Positions 51,346 to 59,666 of a stretch of DNA of 64,000 nt are shown piece by piece. The stretch lies in assembly GCA_002350615.1 (NCBI GenBank), contig DEFD01000031.1, positions 14,368 to 78,367 of the forward strand, written 5' to 3'. The DNA is from Bacteroidales bacterium UBA2861 (GTDB lineage Bacteria > Bacteroidota > Bacteroidia > Bacteroidales > UBA932). Made by a program: the position numbers and the translations under genes. Under the pieces are notes generated by a model. The model ran no database searches. It was not told the origin of the DNA and saw only the letters and a program-made list of their open reading frames with translations. The first letter of the stretch is position 1; the number at the start of each line of letters is the position of its first letter.

Positions 51346-51996
51346 ATGGACAGTCCGTTCTGGGTATATCTCATCGGCTTGCTGGGAATGGCGCTGTATG
51401 GCGTCAGGATCCTGTTCCAATGGTACAAGTCGGAAAAATCCGGGAGAGTCGAGAATCCCAAGGAGTACTGGGTGATGAGCAGCCTCGGAGCGATAGTGCT
51501 TTTTGTCTATGGCTGGCTCCGAAAAGATTTCTCAATTATCTTCGGCGAGAGCGTAGGATATTATATCTATATGTGGAACATCTCGTCCATGGGGCTTTAC
51601 AAGAAGGTGCCCCGATTCATAATAGTGATGCAGGCACTTTTCCCCGTGCTGATCCTGGCTTTGATGATGTGGGACCTGGACGAATTCACGGAAGCTTTCC
51701 TTCGCAATGACGCAGTGCCTCCCGAACTCCTGCTCTTCGGCGTGCTTGGGCAGTTTACATATGAGATACGCTCGGTTTACCAGTTGATTTACAGTTACCG
51801 GCGGGGCCGTTCGGAATTACCCCTGGGACACTGGGTCCTGGCCGTGGTGGGCTCGCTGATGATAATAGCCTACGGCCTGATACGTCACGACTGGGTGCTC
51901 GTAATCGGGCAGTTCGCCATAGTCTTTTCCTTCAGGAATATTATGCTCTGCTTGAAGAGCGCCAGGCGTGCTGACGGACAAGTGGCCGATAATTAG
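51346..51996 (+). CDS. Membrane protein with two lipid-A-biosynthesis N-terminal (LAB_N) domains
   Basis: This protein of 216 residues has six helices in two similar halves: LLGMALYGVRILFQWYKSEKSG and LLGQFTYEIRSVYQLIYSYRRG begin them. The motif G...R...QW(Y/L)xSE belongs to the LAB_N domain, found at the N-terminus of some lipid A disaccharide synthases or alone. Its function is unclear; it is likely linked to envelope lipids, consistent with the acyltransferase gene 3 bases upstream. It shares TTAG stop overlap with the convergent DUF1846 gene. Confidence 0.82.
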   Translation: MDSPFWVYLIGLLGMALYGVRILFQWYKSEKSGRVENPKEYWVMSSLGAIVLFVYGWLRKDFSIIFGESVGYYIYMWNISSMGLYKKVPRFIIVMQALFPVLILALMMWDLDEFTEAFLRNDAVPPELLLFGVLGQFTYEIRSVYQLIYSYRRGRSELPLGHWVLAVVGSLMIIAYGLIRHDWVLVIGQFAIVFSFRNIMLCLKSARRADGQVADN

Positions 51997-53462
51997 CGTA
52001 TTATCTTACGTACCGGATCGCATGTGAGGCCGATGCCCAGCTTGTTGAAGGTCTTGCGGTCCACTTCGCTGAGCATTACCGACGAATGCACCTGCGCCCC
52101 GGCGAGTTTCGGCAGCTGGTCGAGGGCAATCTTGCAGTTCTCATCTATCAGGCTCATCATCGATATCGCAACCAGAACCTCGTCCGTATGTAGGCGGGGG
52201 TTGTGTCCGTGCAGGTATGAAACCTTGGTTTTCTGGATGGGGGCTATCATTGTCTGGGGAATAAGCTTCACATTGTGGGCTATGCCTGCCAGATGCTTGA
52301 GCGCGTTAAGGAGCAAGGCTGCGCTGGGCCCGAGGAGAGGGCTTGTTTCGGCGGTGATGATGGTGCCGTCCTCAAGTTCTATTGCCGCGGTGGCCACACC
52401 GGATTTTTCCAGCCGTTCTTTTGCGGCGACTGTGGTCTTCCTTTCCGCCGTGCTGATTTTCGATTTTTTCATCAGCAGCGACAGCTTGTTGACTTCCGCT
52501 TCGGAGGCTTTCCCGTCCGCGAAATTGCAGAGTGCGGCGTAATAGCGCCGGATTATCTCCTGTTTGGATGCTTCGCGGCAGACTTCGTCGTCGCAGATGC
52601 AGTATCCAGCCATGTTGACCCCCATGTCCGTGGGAGATTTGTATGGAGTGTCCCCGTAGATGTCGTCAAACAGCGTATTCATCACCGGGAATATCTCAAT
52701 GTCCCTGTTGTAGTTTACAGCGGTCTCGCCGTATGCGTCCAGATGGAAGGGGTCTATCATGTTCACATCGTCGAGGTCCGCGGTGGCGGCCTCGTAGGCG
52801 ATGTTCACCGGATGTGAAAGGGGGAGATTCCAGATGGGGAAAGTCTCGAACTTCGCATATCCTGCCTTTATGCCGCGTTTGTTTTCCTGGTATAGCTGGC
52901 TAAGGCAGACAGCCATCTTTCCGCTGCCGGGACCGGGTGCGGTGACGACTACGAGGGGCCTGGTGGTAAGGACATAGTCGTTCTTGCCGAAGCCTTCTTC
53001 CGAGTCGATCAGGGCGACGTTGTTGGGATAACCCTCGATGGTATGATGATAATATACCGTGATGCCCATGTTCTCCAGGCGTTTGCGGTAGGCTTCCGCA
53101 CTGGACTGCCCGTTGAAGTGGGTGATGACCACGCTGTTGACGCTGAGGTCCCTTGCCAGGAATTCGTCGCGAAGCCGGAGGACGTCCACGTCGTAGGTTA
53201 TGCCCAGGTCGCTGCGTACTTTATTCTTTTCTATATCCAATGCACTGATTACGATGATGATTTCCGCGTCATCCTTCATCTGCATGAGCATTTTCAATTT
53301 GCTGTCGGGTTCGAATCCCGGAAGGACGCGGCTCGCATGGAAGTCGTCGAAAAGCTTGCCGCCGAATTCCAGATAAAGTTTGTCGCCGAAAGCGGCTATG
53401 CGTTTCTTGATCTGTTCCGATTGGATTTTGAGATATTTCCCGTTGTCGAACCCGTATTTCAT
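51993..53462 (-). CDS. DUF1846 family protein
   Basis: This protein of 489 residues is a typical full-length DUF1846 member: MKYGFDNGKYLKIQSEQI at the start, VVVTAPGPGSGKMAVCLSQLY near residue 170 (a P-loop-like segment), and GHNPRLHTDEVLVAISMMS near 415. Structures of the family show a TIM-barrel-like and a kinase-like part, but no activity is settled; a role in nucleotide or sugar metabolism was suggested from fold. Codons upstream of 53462 are the tRNA gene read in the same frame and were excluded. Confidence 0.88.
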   Translation of the reverse strand: MKYGFDNGKYLKIQSEQIKKRIAAFGDKLYLEFGGKLFDDFHASRVLPGFEPDSKLKMLMQMKDDAEIIIVISALDIEKNKVRSDLGITYDVDVLRLRDEFLARDLSVNSVVITHFNGQSSAEAYRKRLENMGITVYYHHTIEGYPNNVALIDSEEGFGKNDYVLTTRPLVVVTAPGPGSGKMAVCLSQLYQENKRGIKAGYAKFETFPIWNLPLSHPVNIAYEAATADLDDVNMIDPFHLDAYGETAVNYNRDIEIFPVMNTLFDDIYGDTPYKSPTDMGVNMAGYCICDDEVCREASKQEIIRRYYAALCNFADGKASEAEVNKLSLLMKKSKISTAERKTTVAAKERLEKSGVATAAIELEDGTIITAETSPLLGPSAALLLNALKHLAGIAHNVKLIPQTMIAPIQKTKVSYLHGHNPRLHTDEVLVAISMMSLIDENCKIALDQLPKLAGAQVHSSVMLSEVDRKTFNKLGIGLTCDPVRKIIR

Positions 53463-53489
53463 GATGATAGAAAAATTAAATACGGGTAA

Positions 53490-53520
53490 CAAAGATAAGC
53501 GATTTTTCGGACTTGTCAAA
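53490..53520 (-). promoter_or_regulatory. Promoter of the DUF1846 gene
   Basis: On the minus strand TTTG (complement of 53517-53520), 19 bases and TATCTTTG (complement of 53490-53497). The -33 box is within an inverted repeat (TTGTCA 53513-53518 and TGACAA 53525-53530), a possible repressor site. Confidence 0.7.
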
Positions 53521-53543
53521 TACCTGACAAACTGAAAAATCGC
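53499..53543 (-). terminator. Long hairpin after tRNA-Val(CAC), overlapping the DUF1846 promoter
   Basis: GCGATTTTTC (53499-53508) and GAAAAATCGC (53534-53543) are perfect 10-bp arms around an inner TTGTCA/TGACAA repeat. On the minus strand it begins 3 bases after the tRNA end and is followed by TTATCTTTG. It may end or process the tRNA transcript, and it includes the DUF1846 -33 box. Confidence 0.5.
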
Positions 53544-53546
53544 TTG

Positions 53547-53621
53547 TGGGCGCTGGCAGATTCGAACTGCCGACCTCTTGCGTGTGAAGCAAGCGCTCTG
53601 AACCGACTGAGCTAAGTGCCC
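53547..53621 (-). tRNA. tRNA-Val (anticodon CAC)
   Basis: The minus strand folds into a cloverleaf: acceptor GGGCACT with AGCGCCC, anticodon arm CTTGC-TTCACAC-GCAAG with CAC, and T arm GGCAGTTCGAATCTGCC. Pair 5-68 of the acceptor stem is an A-C mismatch, the other six are normal. Discriminator A is present; CCA is not encoded. A TATTTTTG -7 box lies on the complement of 53634-53641. This tRNA reads GTG; the one at 1580 (TAC) reads GTA. Confidence 0.92.
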
Positions 53622-53741
53622 GATTTGGGACTGCAAAAATAATAATTTCAGTTGGAAAACCTACAATTATTTTGAACTTTTTGCAATCTCGTCTTGAATC
53701 GTATGCTTATTATTCCGAGTGCGCAGACAGAAAGGGAGCAA

Positions 53742-55763
53742 TCAGTGGGTAAGTACCGGGAATTCCGAAATCCTAAGCCTGGTGCAGCCGTAGGGAATCA
53801 GCTCGATGCTGTCGCGCTGTGAGACCTTGTAAACGGACTGGTGCGTAACGCCATAGCCAAAAAGCGGGCTCCAGGGCATAGGTCCGGCCTGTCCGCCGTA
53901 TTCCTGCCATTCGGGGATGCGGCTGGCGCAGACCTTGATGCTGACGGGGGAGGATTCCGCGTTCCAGGGCCAGCGACTGCCGAGTCTGCTGCTGTCGGTG
54001 ACTGCTGCAGGAAGGGCATCAGGATTCTTGAATTGCGCCCAGGTGAGTCCGTAGTTCCAGGGCGAAGCGGGCAGGACTTCATAGCAGAAATCGCCGTGGA
54101 ATCGTTTCTGCTCGCCTTCCAGGGCGGTCTTTATCCAGTTTTCCTTGATGCCGAGGGCATATACCAGCGGTCCGCGTTCTACCGATATGGCGTTGGCGTG
54201 CCAGCGGGATATGCGTGTTTTCATGGGAAGGCAGAGTTCCAGCAGGTCGCCGTCTTTCCATTTGCGCGATACAGTGACCATACCGCCTCCGTCTGTGAGG
54301 ACATCTGCCCCTTGTGCGATCTCTGCAGCCCGGCCGTTGACCTTGATGCCCGCGCCTTTGCACCAGGAGGGGATCCTGAGTTCAACAGGGAAGGCCGCCG
54401 CTTCTGGCATGCTGAAACGGAAACGGATGCTCTCTTCCATAGGATAGGCAGTTTCTTCTTCGATGCTTACAGCCTTTCCGCCAAGCTCGGTATTTACCTT
54501 GCATGGAGCGTAGATTACTGCCGCCAGACCGCCTTCGGAAGTGTTGTACCAGAGGTTCTGGGTAAATTTGGGCCATCCCTGATGCATGTTTGTGAGGCAG
54601 CAGGGGTAGCCGCTGAGGAAGCCGAAAGCCAGTGCGGTTCCGCCCTGCGGGCAGTCGAAGTCGTGCAGCCCGATGGAGGCCGATATCTGGTTGGCCTGCT
54701 GGAAGTACTGATGATACTTGAAATCTTCGCTGACCTGCGCCGGAAGCACGTTGAAGGCCACTTTCTCGAGCTCGTCGGCAAAACGCACATCGCCGGTGAC
54801 CTTGAGCATCTGCTCGTATGAGAACATCAGCTCCACGGCGGTGCAGAGCTCGCTTCCGTGCACGGGGGAATTGTCCCGCAGGGCTTCATCGGCCCCGTAC
54901 ATCCCGTTGGGCCAGCCGCTGAAGCGGCGGATGTCGTCCATCGCCTTGAAAACCGCGTCGAGATATTTCTGCTGAGGGTCAATCTGCCACCAGATCACCG
55001 GCTCCTTGAGACCCTGGGCCAGGTTTACTCCGTGTATGCTGCCCTCGGTGGCGAGCATTTCGCCTTTGAGGAATCCAGCCGTATAGTCGATTCCCTGCCC
55101 GTGAAGCAGCTTTGCAAGGTCCAGCAGCCAAGGCTTGCCGGTCTTGCCGTAATACCAGAGAAGCACGTCCAGGTTGTCGCCCTCGCGGAATTTCGCCCAG
55201 TAGGACCACTTGTCGATTGGCTGTACCGGAAGAGAATCCAGCTGATAGCGGAAATAGCCGTCGAATACGTCCAGCACCCGGCCGTCTTCCGTAGCGTTGT
55301 AATACTGCTGCAGTATCTTGAGGGCCACCATCTTGGGCCACCAGTCGAAAGGCTTGCCCCTCTGGAGACCTTCTATATAAGGATAACCTTTGTCAGGTCC
55401 GAAGTAGCCGTTGGGCTTTGCGCTTGCGAGCATCCAGTCCACCCATTTCTGCGCTTTCGCCTTGAGGGCCCCGTCGTCAAGGATATAGGCGAGGGGGAGA
55501 AGTCCGTCCACCCAGTAGGGACCGCGTTCCCAGCGGTCGCCGGTGCCACCGAGCCATCCGTTGTCCGGCCCGAGCACCTGGGAATAAGTCTCGTCCAGGT
55601 TGGCGGTGATGCCGTCCCTCTGGCGGATGAGCATCTCTTCGAGCCAGCCTTGTGGGCGGATGGCCCCGAGGGGCAGTTCTTCATAACTGCGATTGAGTGT
55701 TATCTGGCTCCTGCAGGCTGCAAGCGATATCAGGATGAGGCAAAATGCGAGTATTTTTTTCAT
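53742..55763 (-). CDS. GH127-like lipoprotein glycosidase (beta-L-arabinofuranosidase family, DUF1680)
   Basis: This protein of 673 residues has a lipoprotein signal ending LISLAAC17, so it is probably surface or periplasm anchored. The (alpha/alpha)6 domain carries the zinc-cysteine site of GH127/GH146: E305 and C307 (GSELCTAVE) and C388-C389 (GYPCCLTN); the second of the CC pair region holds the nucleophile in GH127. The C-terminal third is beta-rich. Members split beta-L-arabinofuranosides from plant glycans, but related subfamilies act on other sugars, so the substrate is uncertain. No SusCD pair is in the window. Confidence 0.82.
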   Translation of the reverse strand: MKKILAFCLILISLAACRSQITLNRSYEELPLGAIRPQGWLEEMLIRQRDGITANLDETYSQVLGPDNGWLGGTGDRWERGPYWVDGLLPLAYILDDGALKAKAQKWVDWMLASAKPNGYFGPDKGYPYIEGLQRGKPFDWWPKMVALKILQQYYNATEDGRVLDVFDGYFRYQLDSLPVQPIDKWSYWAKFREGDNLDVLLWYYGKTGKPWLLDLAKLLHGQGIDYTAGFLKGEMLATEGSIHGVNLAQGLKEPVIWWQIDPQQKYLDAVFKAMDDIRRFSGWPNGMYGADEALRDNSPVHGSELCTAVELMFSYEQMLKVTGDVRFADELEKVAFNVLPAQVSEDFKYHQYFQQANQISASIGLHDFDCPQGGTALAFGFLSGYPCCLTNMHQGWPKFTQNLWYNTSEGGLAAVIYAPCKVNTELGGKAVSIEEETAYPMEESIRFRFSMPEAAAFPVELRIPSWCKGAGIKVNGRAAEIAQGADVLTDGGGMVTVSRKWKDGDLLELCLPMKTRISRWHANAISVERGPLVYALGIKENWIKTALEGEQKRFHGDFCYEVLPASPWNYGLTWAQFKNPDALPAAVTDSSRLGSRWPWNAESSPVSIKVCASRIPEWQEYGGQAGPMPWSPLFGYGVTHQSVYKVSQRDSIELIPYGCTRLRISEFPVLTH

Positions 55764-55850
55764 AGGCGCTAAGATAGTGATTCTGCCTTAATAAAAGGTA
55801 GAAAAAAAATCGCAAAAGGTGTCATGATAAGTGGAAAGACGAAATTTTGT

Positions 55851-55858
55851 TAATTTTG
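55851..55858 (+). promoter_or_regulatory. -7 box of fabZ
   Basis: TAATTTTG fits TAnnTTTG and lies 29 bases before ATG 55888. No clear -33 element is present. Confidence 0.45.
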
Positions 55859-55887
55859 TATCCCTACTAAACCAAAACTCGAACGTT

Positions 55888-56325
55888 ATGAATCGCGAAG
55901 AACTTAAAAACATCCTTCCCCACAGGGAACCTATGCTCCTGGTGGACAAATGCGAAGTGGATGGAGAGTATGTAAATTCTGAATACACTATACCCGCCGA
56001 TGCCTGGTTCCTTCAGGGACACTTTCCCGGTTATCCTGTGGTCCCCGGCGTCATCCTCTGCGAAATAATGGCGCAGTGCAGCGTGCTCCTGATTCCGGTG
56101 GAAAAACTCAAGACAAATACGGCTCTTTACGGAGGCCTTGACAACATAAAGTTCAAGAATTCAGTTTTTCCGGGCGACACCGTCACCGTGAGGGCGCATC
56201 TTACCGATGTCCGCTGGCCGCTTTTCAATGTGGATGCGGAAGCCAGGGTGAACGGCAAGCTTTGCGTAAAAGGCACGCTGAAGTTCTATCTGGTACCTAA
56301 AGAGAATCTTAAAGGAATACAATGA
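55888..56325 (+). CDS. fabZ: 3-hydroxyacyl-ACP dehydratase FabZ
   Basis: This protein of 145 residues is a hot-dog fold dehydratase of fatty acid elongation. The catalytic pair is H45 (LQGHFPGYPVVPGV) and E59 (ILCEIMAQ). The start LKNILPHREPMLLVD is standard. An ATG at 55888 is used since the frame upstream lies in the promoter region. It overlaps the thioesterase gene by 4 bases, so the two act in one fatty acid pathway. Confidence 0.92.
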   Translation: MNREELKNILPHREPMLLVDKCEVDGEYVNSEYTIPADAWFLQGHFPGYPVVPGVILCEIMAQCSVLLIPVEKLKTNTALYGGLDNIKFKNSVFPGDTVTVRAHLTDVRWPLFNVDAEARVNGKLCVKGTLKFYLVPKENLKGIQ

Positions 56326-57050
56326 GCGCACCTATAGTCTCAGAGAAATTCGTAATCCAGAGTTACGAGACTGACGTCAAGGCACGTTTTAAACCCACTT
56401 TCCTCCAGGACCATCTGCAGGAAGCTGCCTATCATGGCTCGGAATTCTGCGGGGCAAGCTACGAACAGCTCCGTGAGAAGAATCTTTTCTGGGCACTGAA
56501 CAGGATGCATTTCCACGTGTACGAATGGCCTTTGTGGAACGACGAGGTGGAACTTCGCACCTGGTCCCGTGCCCAGGTGGGCCCCCTCTATCACAGGAAC
56601 TTCCGTCTTTTCAAAGATGGTAAGGTCATTGCCGAGGCAACCTCGGCATGGACCATCCTGGACCTCGCCGCCCGCAGTATCTGGCGGGGTGAAGCCCCCT
56701 TCGACGCCAGCCTGCATTATGATGAAGACACCCTTCCTTTCTGCAGCAAGATTGTCATTCCCAGGGATATCGTATTCGAAAAAGGAGGGGAGAGGGACGC
56801 CCTCTACTCCGATCTCGACACGAATTCACATGTGAACAACTGCGTCTATCCGGGATGGGCGGTGGATACCCTCCCGCTCGAATATCTCATGGACAGGGAC
56901 CTGCATGACGTGCAGATCTGTTACTATCATGAAATCCATGCAGGAGACAAAGTGGAACTGCTCCGTGCCAAGGCCCCGAATTCAGAAGTCTGGTACGTCC
57001 AGGGACTTGCAAACGGAACGCAAGCCTTTGTCATAAGGCTGGAATTCTAA
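56322..57050 (+). CDS. Acyl-ACP thioesterase (FatA/FatB-like)
   Basis: This protein of 242 residues has two hot-dog domains. The first contains LNRMHFHVYEWPLWNDEVELRTW, the second the catalytic segment DTNSHVNNCVYPGW with the Asn-His pair of plant FatA-type enzymes. It frees fatty acids from acyl-carrier protein in the cytoplasm. It is coupled to fabZ by a 4-base overlap and ends at a bidirectional terminator. Confidence 0.9.
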   Translation: MSAPIVSEKFVIQSYETDVKARFKPTFLQDHLQEAAYHGSEFCGASYEQLREKNLFWALNRMHFHVYEWPLWNDEVELRTWSRAQVGPLYHRNFRLFKDGKVIAEATSAWTILDLAARSIWRGEAPFDASLHYDEDTLPFCSKIVIPRDIVFEKGGERDALYSDLDTNSHVNNCVYPGWAVDTLPLEYLMDRDLHDVQICYYHEIHAGDKVELLRAKAPNSEVWYVQGLANGTQAFVIRLEF

Positions 57051-57052
57051 AG

Positions 57053-57079
57053 AAAAAGGGACCTTGACGGCCCCTTTTT
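57053..57079. terminator. Bidirectional terminator
   Basis: AAAAAGGG (57053-57060) and CCCCTTTTT (57071-57079) form a stem flanked by A and T runs, so it works from both sides. It is the only clear terminator placed between a convergent gene pair in this window. Confidence 0.75.
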
Positions 57080-57084
57080 CAGTA

Positions 57085-58290
57085 TTATTCAGTGGAATAG
57101 TTGTCGAAATATCCCTGTACCAGCACTATGGGCGTACCTTTGTCGCCTGAGCCGCTGGTGAGGTCGCACAGGGACCCGATCAGGTCCGTGAGCTGCCTGG
57201 GGGTGGTGCCTTCGGATGCCATGCTGCCCTTGAGGTCCGCATCTTTGTGTCGGATACTTTCGGATATGGCGTTCCGCAGCTCTTCACCGCTCAGGGAGGC
57301 GAAATCGTTGTCGGCGAGATATTTGATTTTCAATTCGTTGGGTGTTCCTTTCAGGCCGTCGGTGAAAGCGGGGGATACGACGGGGTCCGCCAGTTCCCAG
57401 ATTTTCCCCTGGGGATCCTTGAAGGCTCCGTCTCCGTAAATCATCACTTCCACATGCTTGCCTGTGGCGTCCAGGATGCGCTTCTGGATGTCGAGCACAA
57501 GGCCCTGGCAGTTCCTCGGAAAGAGTTTTACGATGTCCTCGCTGGCCTTGTTGGAGCCGAGCAGGCCATAGGTCTCGTTGTATCCGCTCCCGTCCACTGG
57601 AGAGGTGAGGATGTCGTCGAGACCGAGGACCACCCTGGCACCTGCATCGCGGAGAAGCCTCTTGCTGCGCTTGCGGGTGTGGATGTCGCAGGCGATGACG
57701 GTGTCGGTGTAGTTGAGTATGGCGAGCGCCCTGTTGGCAAAGACCACCTGGACTTCAGCTCCGCTCTCTCGTATGAGCTGCATGTAATAGTCGATGTAAT
57801 CGATGCCGGTAAATTCGTGAAGGTTCACGCCGAACAGTTCGCGGTAGCGCTCGAGACTGAGGACGTCGGAATAGGGATTGATTCCTACAGCGTCGATCTG
57901 GTCCAGGCTTACGAGGGAATTTCCTACTTCGTCCGAAGGATAGGAAAGCATGAGAACTATTTTCCTGCATCCTTTCGCTATGCCTCGCAGGCAGACCGCG
58001 AAACGGTTGCGGCTGAGGATGGGGAAAATGACGCCTACGGTCCCGCCGCCGGTTTTCTCGCGCACGTCTTTGGCGATCGCATCCACGGATGCATAGTTCC
58101 CCATTGCTCGGGCGACGACGGATTCCGTTACACATACAACATCCCGGTTACGAATGTCGAAGCCCTCTTCCCGAGCGGCTCCGAGGATGCATTCGCATGC
58201 AATTTCTGCAAGATTGTCACCCTGTCGGATGATAGGGCAGCGGATACCGCGGGACACGGTTCCGACTCTTCTCTGATGTAGTTTGTCCAT
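57085..58290 (-). CDS. CofE-like F420-0:gamma-glutamyl ligase family protein
   Basis: This protein of 401 residues has the CofE/FbiB-type start (GIRCPIIRQGDNLAEIACECI), the DVVCVTESVVARAMGNY segment and MIYGDGAFKDPQGKIWELADPVV, the metal and GTP sites of the family. CofE adds glutamate to coenzyme F420. Bacteroidetes are not known to make F420 and no other F420 gene is here, so the protein probably ligates an amino acid to another substrate. TTG 58311 is an in-frame alternative; ATG 58290 is taken. Confidence 0.75.
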   Translation of the reverse strand: MDKLHQRRVGTVSRGIRCPIIRQGDNLAEIACECILGAAREEGFDIRNRDVVCVTESVVARAMGNYASVDAIAKDVREKTGGGTVGVIFPILSRNRFAVCLRGIAKGCRKIVLMLSYPSDEVGNSLVSLDQIDAVGINPYSDVLSLERYRELFGVNLHEFTGIDYIDYYMQLIRESGAEVQVVFANRALAILNYTDTVIACDIHTRKRSKRLLRDAGARVVLGLDDILTSPVDGSGYNETYGLLGSNKASEDIVKLFPRNCQGLVLDIQKRILDATGKHVEVMIYGDGAFKDPQGKIWELADPVVSPAFTDGLKGTPNELKIKYLADNDFASLSGEELRNAISESIRHKDADLKGSMASEGTTPRQLTDLIGSLCDLTSGSGDKGTPIVLVQGYFDNYSTE

Positions 58291-58394
58291 TGTTGTAAGG
58301 ATTACTTTCAAAGTTATCCCAAAATCGGGATATTATCAAATTTTTCCTCAAAAATTATCAACAGTCGCTGTGGATATTTTTTGAAAAAAAATCC

Positions 58395-58425
58395 TTGCAG
58401 CTAAACTTGAAAAAATGTAAATTTG
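58395..58425 (+). promoter_or_regulatory. Promoter of the purine cluster
   Basis: TTG at 58395-58397, 20 bases, TAAATTTG at 58418-58425. A 44-base leader precedes purC. No purine riboswitch or PurR-type palindrome was recognised in the leader. Confidence 0.6.
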
Positions 58426-58469
58426 TGTCCGGTTGTTGGTAGGAATTCTTTAACCTTATATATTATTAT

Positions 58470-59150
58470 ATGGAACGAGTTTACTCTGGCAAGACAAAAG
58501 ATGTCTTTGCCCTTGAAAACGGTCATTACCTTCTCAAGTTCAAAGACGACTGCACGGGAAAGGACGGAGTGTTCGATCCCGGTGAAAATTCCGTAGGACT
58601 CACCATCGAAGGCGTTGGTGACGTCAATCTCAGGATGTCAATCCATTTCTTCGAGAAACTCAATGCGGCGGGAATCCGCACCCACTATGTGAGCGCCAAC
58701 CTCGATGACACCACCATGGAGGTTCTCCCCGCCAAGGTTTTCGGACACGGGCTGGAGGTGATCTGCCGTCACAAGGCAGTGGGTAGTTTCATCCGCAGGT
58801 ACGGCGAGTATATCGAGCCGGGGACCGACCTTCCCGCATATGTGGAGATGACTTTCAAGAACGACGCCAAGGGTGACCCCCTCGTTACCAGGGACGGCCT
58901 CATCGTTCTCGGTATCATGTCCGGAGAGCAGTACGATGCAATCAAGGAGATGACACAGAAGATTACCCAGGTGGTTGCCGACGACCTCAAGGAGAAGGGA
59001 CTCGTACTATATGATATCAAATTCGAGTTCGGCTACGATGCCGACGGTTCCGTCATGCTTATCGACGAAATCGCTTCAGGCAACATGCGCGTTTACAAAG
59101 ACGGCCAGTACATCGATCCGATGACCCTTTCCAAACTCTTCTTTGCATGA
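58470..59150 (+). CDS. purC: SAICAR synthase-like protein, short (clostridial-type) PurC
   Basis: This protein of 226 residues starts MERVYSGKTKDVFALENGHY, as in the short PurC found in clostridia, and has the RHKAVGSFIRRYG and LYDIKFEFG motifs that bind CAIR and ATP. The usual end 'DEISPDSCRLWD' reads DEIASGNMRVYKDG here. It joins aspartate to CAIR in step 8 of purine synthesis if active as in clostridia. A second, standard PurC begins at 63350, so the roles of the two may differ. Overlaps purE by 4 bases. Confidence 0.78.
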   Translation: MERVYSGKTKDVFALENGHYLLKFKDDCTGKDGVFDPGENSVGLTIEGVGDVNLRMSIHFFEKLNAAGIRTHYVSANLDDTTMEVLPAKVFGHGLEVICRHKAVGSFIRRYGEYIEPGTDLPAYVEMTFKNDAKGDPLVTRDGLIVLGIMSGEQYDAIKEMTQKITQVVADDLKEKGLVLYDIKFEFGYDADGSVMLIDEIASGNMRVYKDGQYIDPMTLSKLFFA

Positions 59151-59617
59151 GCAGGGTATCCGTTATAATGGGCAGCGCGAGCGACTGGGATGTAATGGCC
59201 CCCGCCTGTGCTGCGCTCGAAGAGTTCGGTATTAGCTATGAGAAGAAAGTGCTGAGCGCACACCGCAATCCGGGCCCTCTGGCGGACTATGTCAGGACCG
59301 CTGCGGACCGCGGGGTGCAGGTGATCATCGCCGGAGCCGGAGGCGCCGCGCATCTGCCCGGGGTTATAGCCGCGCTTACGACCCTTCCCGTGATAGGGGT
59401 GCCGGTGAAATCCAAGGCGCTGAACGGGCTTGACTCGCTGCTGTCCATAGTGCAGATGCCTTCGGGAATCCCTGTGGCGACAATGGCGATCGACGGTGCC
59501 AAGAATGCCGCGCTCTACGCAGTGGCCATACTCGCCCTCTCGGACGAATCGCTGTCACAACAGCTTCAGCAGTTCCGCAAGGCTCAGAGCGACAAGGTCC
59601 TGGATACTGTAATCTGA
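59147..59617 (+). CDS. purE: N5-CAIR mutase PurE (class I)
   Basis: This protein of 156 residues has MGSASDWDVM near the start, VLSAHRNPGPL (His) and AGAGGAAHLPGVIAALT, the class I PurE motifs. It moves the carboxyl group of N5-CAIR to give CAIR. Class I enzymes need PurK; none is seen in the window, so purK must be elsewhere. It overlaps purC and is followed after 49 bases by purL. Confidence 0.92.
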   Translation: MSRVSVIMGSASDWDVMAPACAALEEFGISYEKKVLSAHRNPGPLADYVRTAADRGVQVIIAGAGGAAHLPGVIAALTTLPVIGVPVKSKALNGLDSLLSIVQMPSGIPVATMAIDGAKNAALYAVAILALSDESLSQQLQQFRKAQSDKVLDTVI

Positions 59618-59622
59618 CAAAC

Positions 59623-59653
59623 ATGCCCACCCCGCGACCGCGCCGGTGGGCAT
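59623..59653 (+). other. Hairpin between purE and purL
   Basis: ATGCCCACC (59623-59631) and GGTGGGCAT (59645-59653) are perfect arms around a 13-base GC-rich loop, in the 49-base gap before purL. No T run follows (ATGGTTTATAATT), so it is likely a processing, stabilising or weak attenuation element; it ends 13 bases before ATG 59667. Confidence 0.5.
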
Positions 59654-59666
59654 ATGGTTTATAATT

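Noticed and set aside
53463..53636. N-terminal extension of the DUF1846 protein
   Set aside because: The added codons translate tRNA-Val(CAC) and its hairpin; the family start MKYGFDNGKYL is at 53462.
58426..58469. Purine riboswitch or PurR operator in the purC leader
   Set aside because: The leader is 44 bases, AT-rich, without the conserved purine aptamer core or a clear palindrome.
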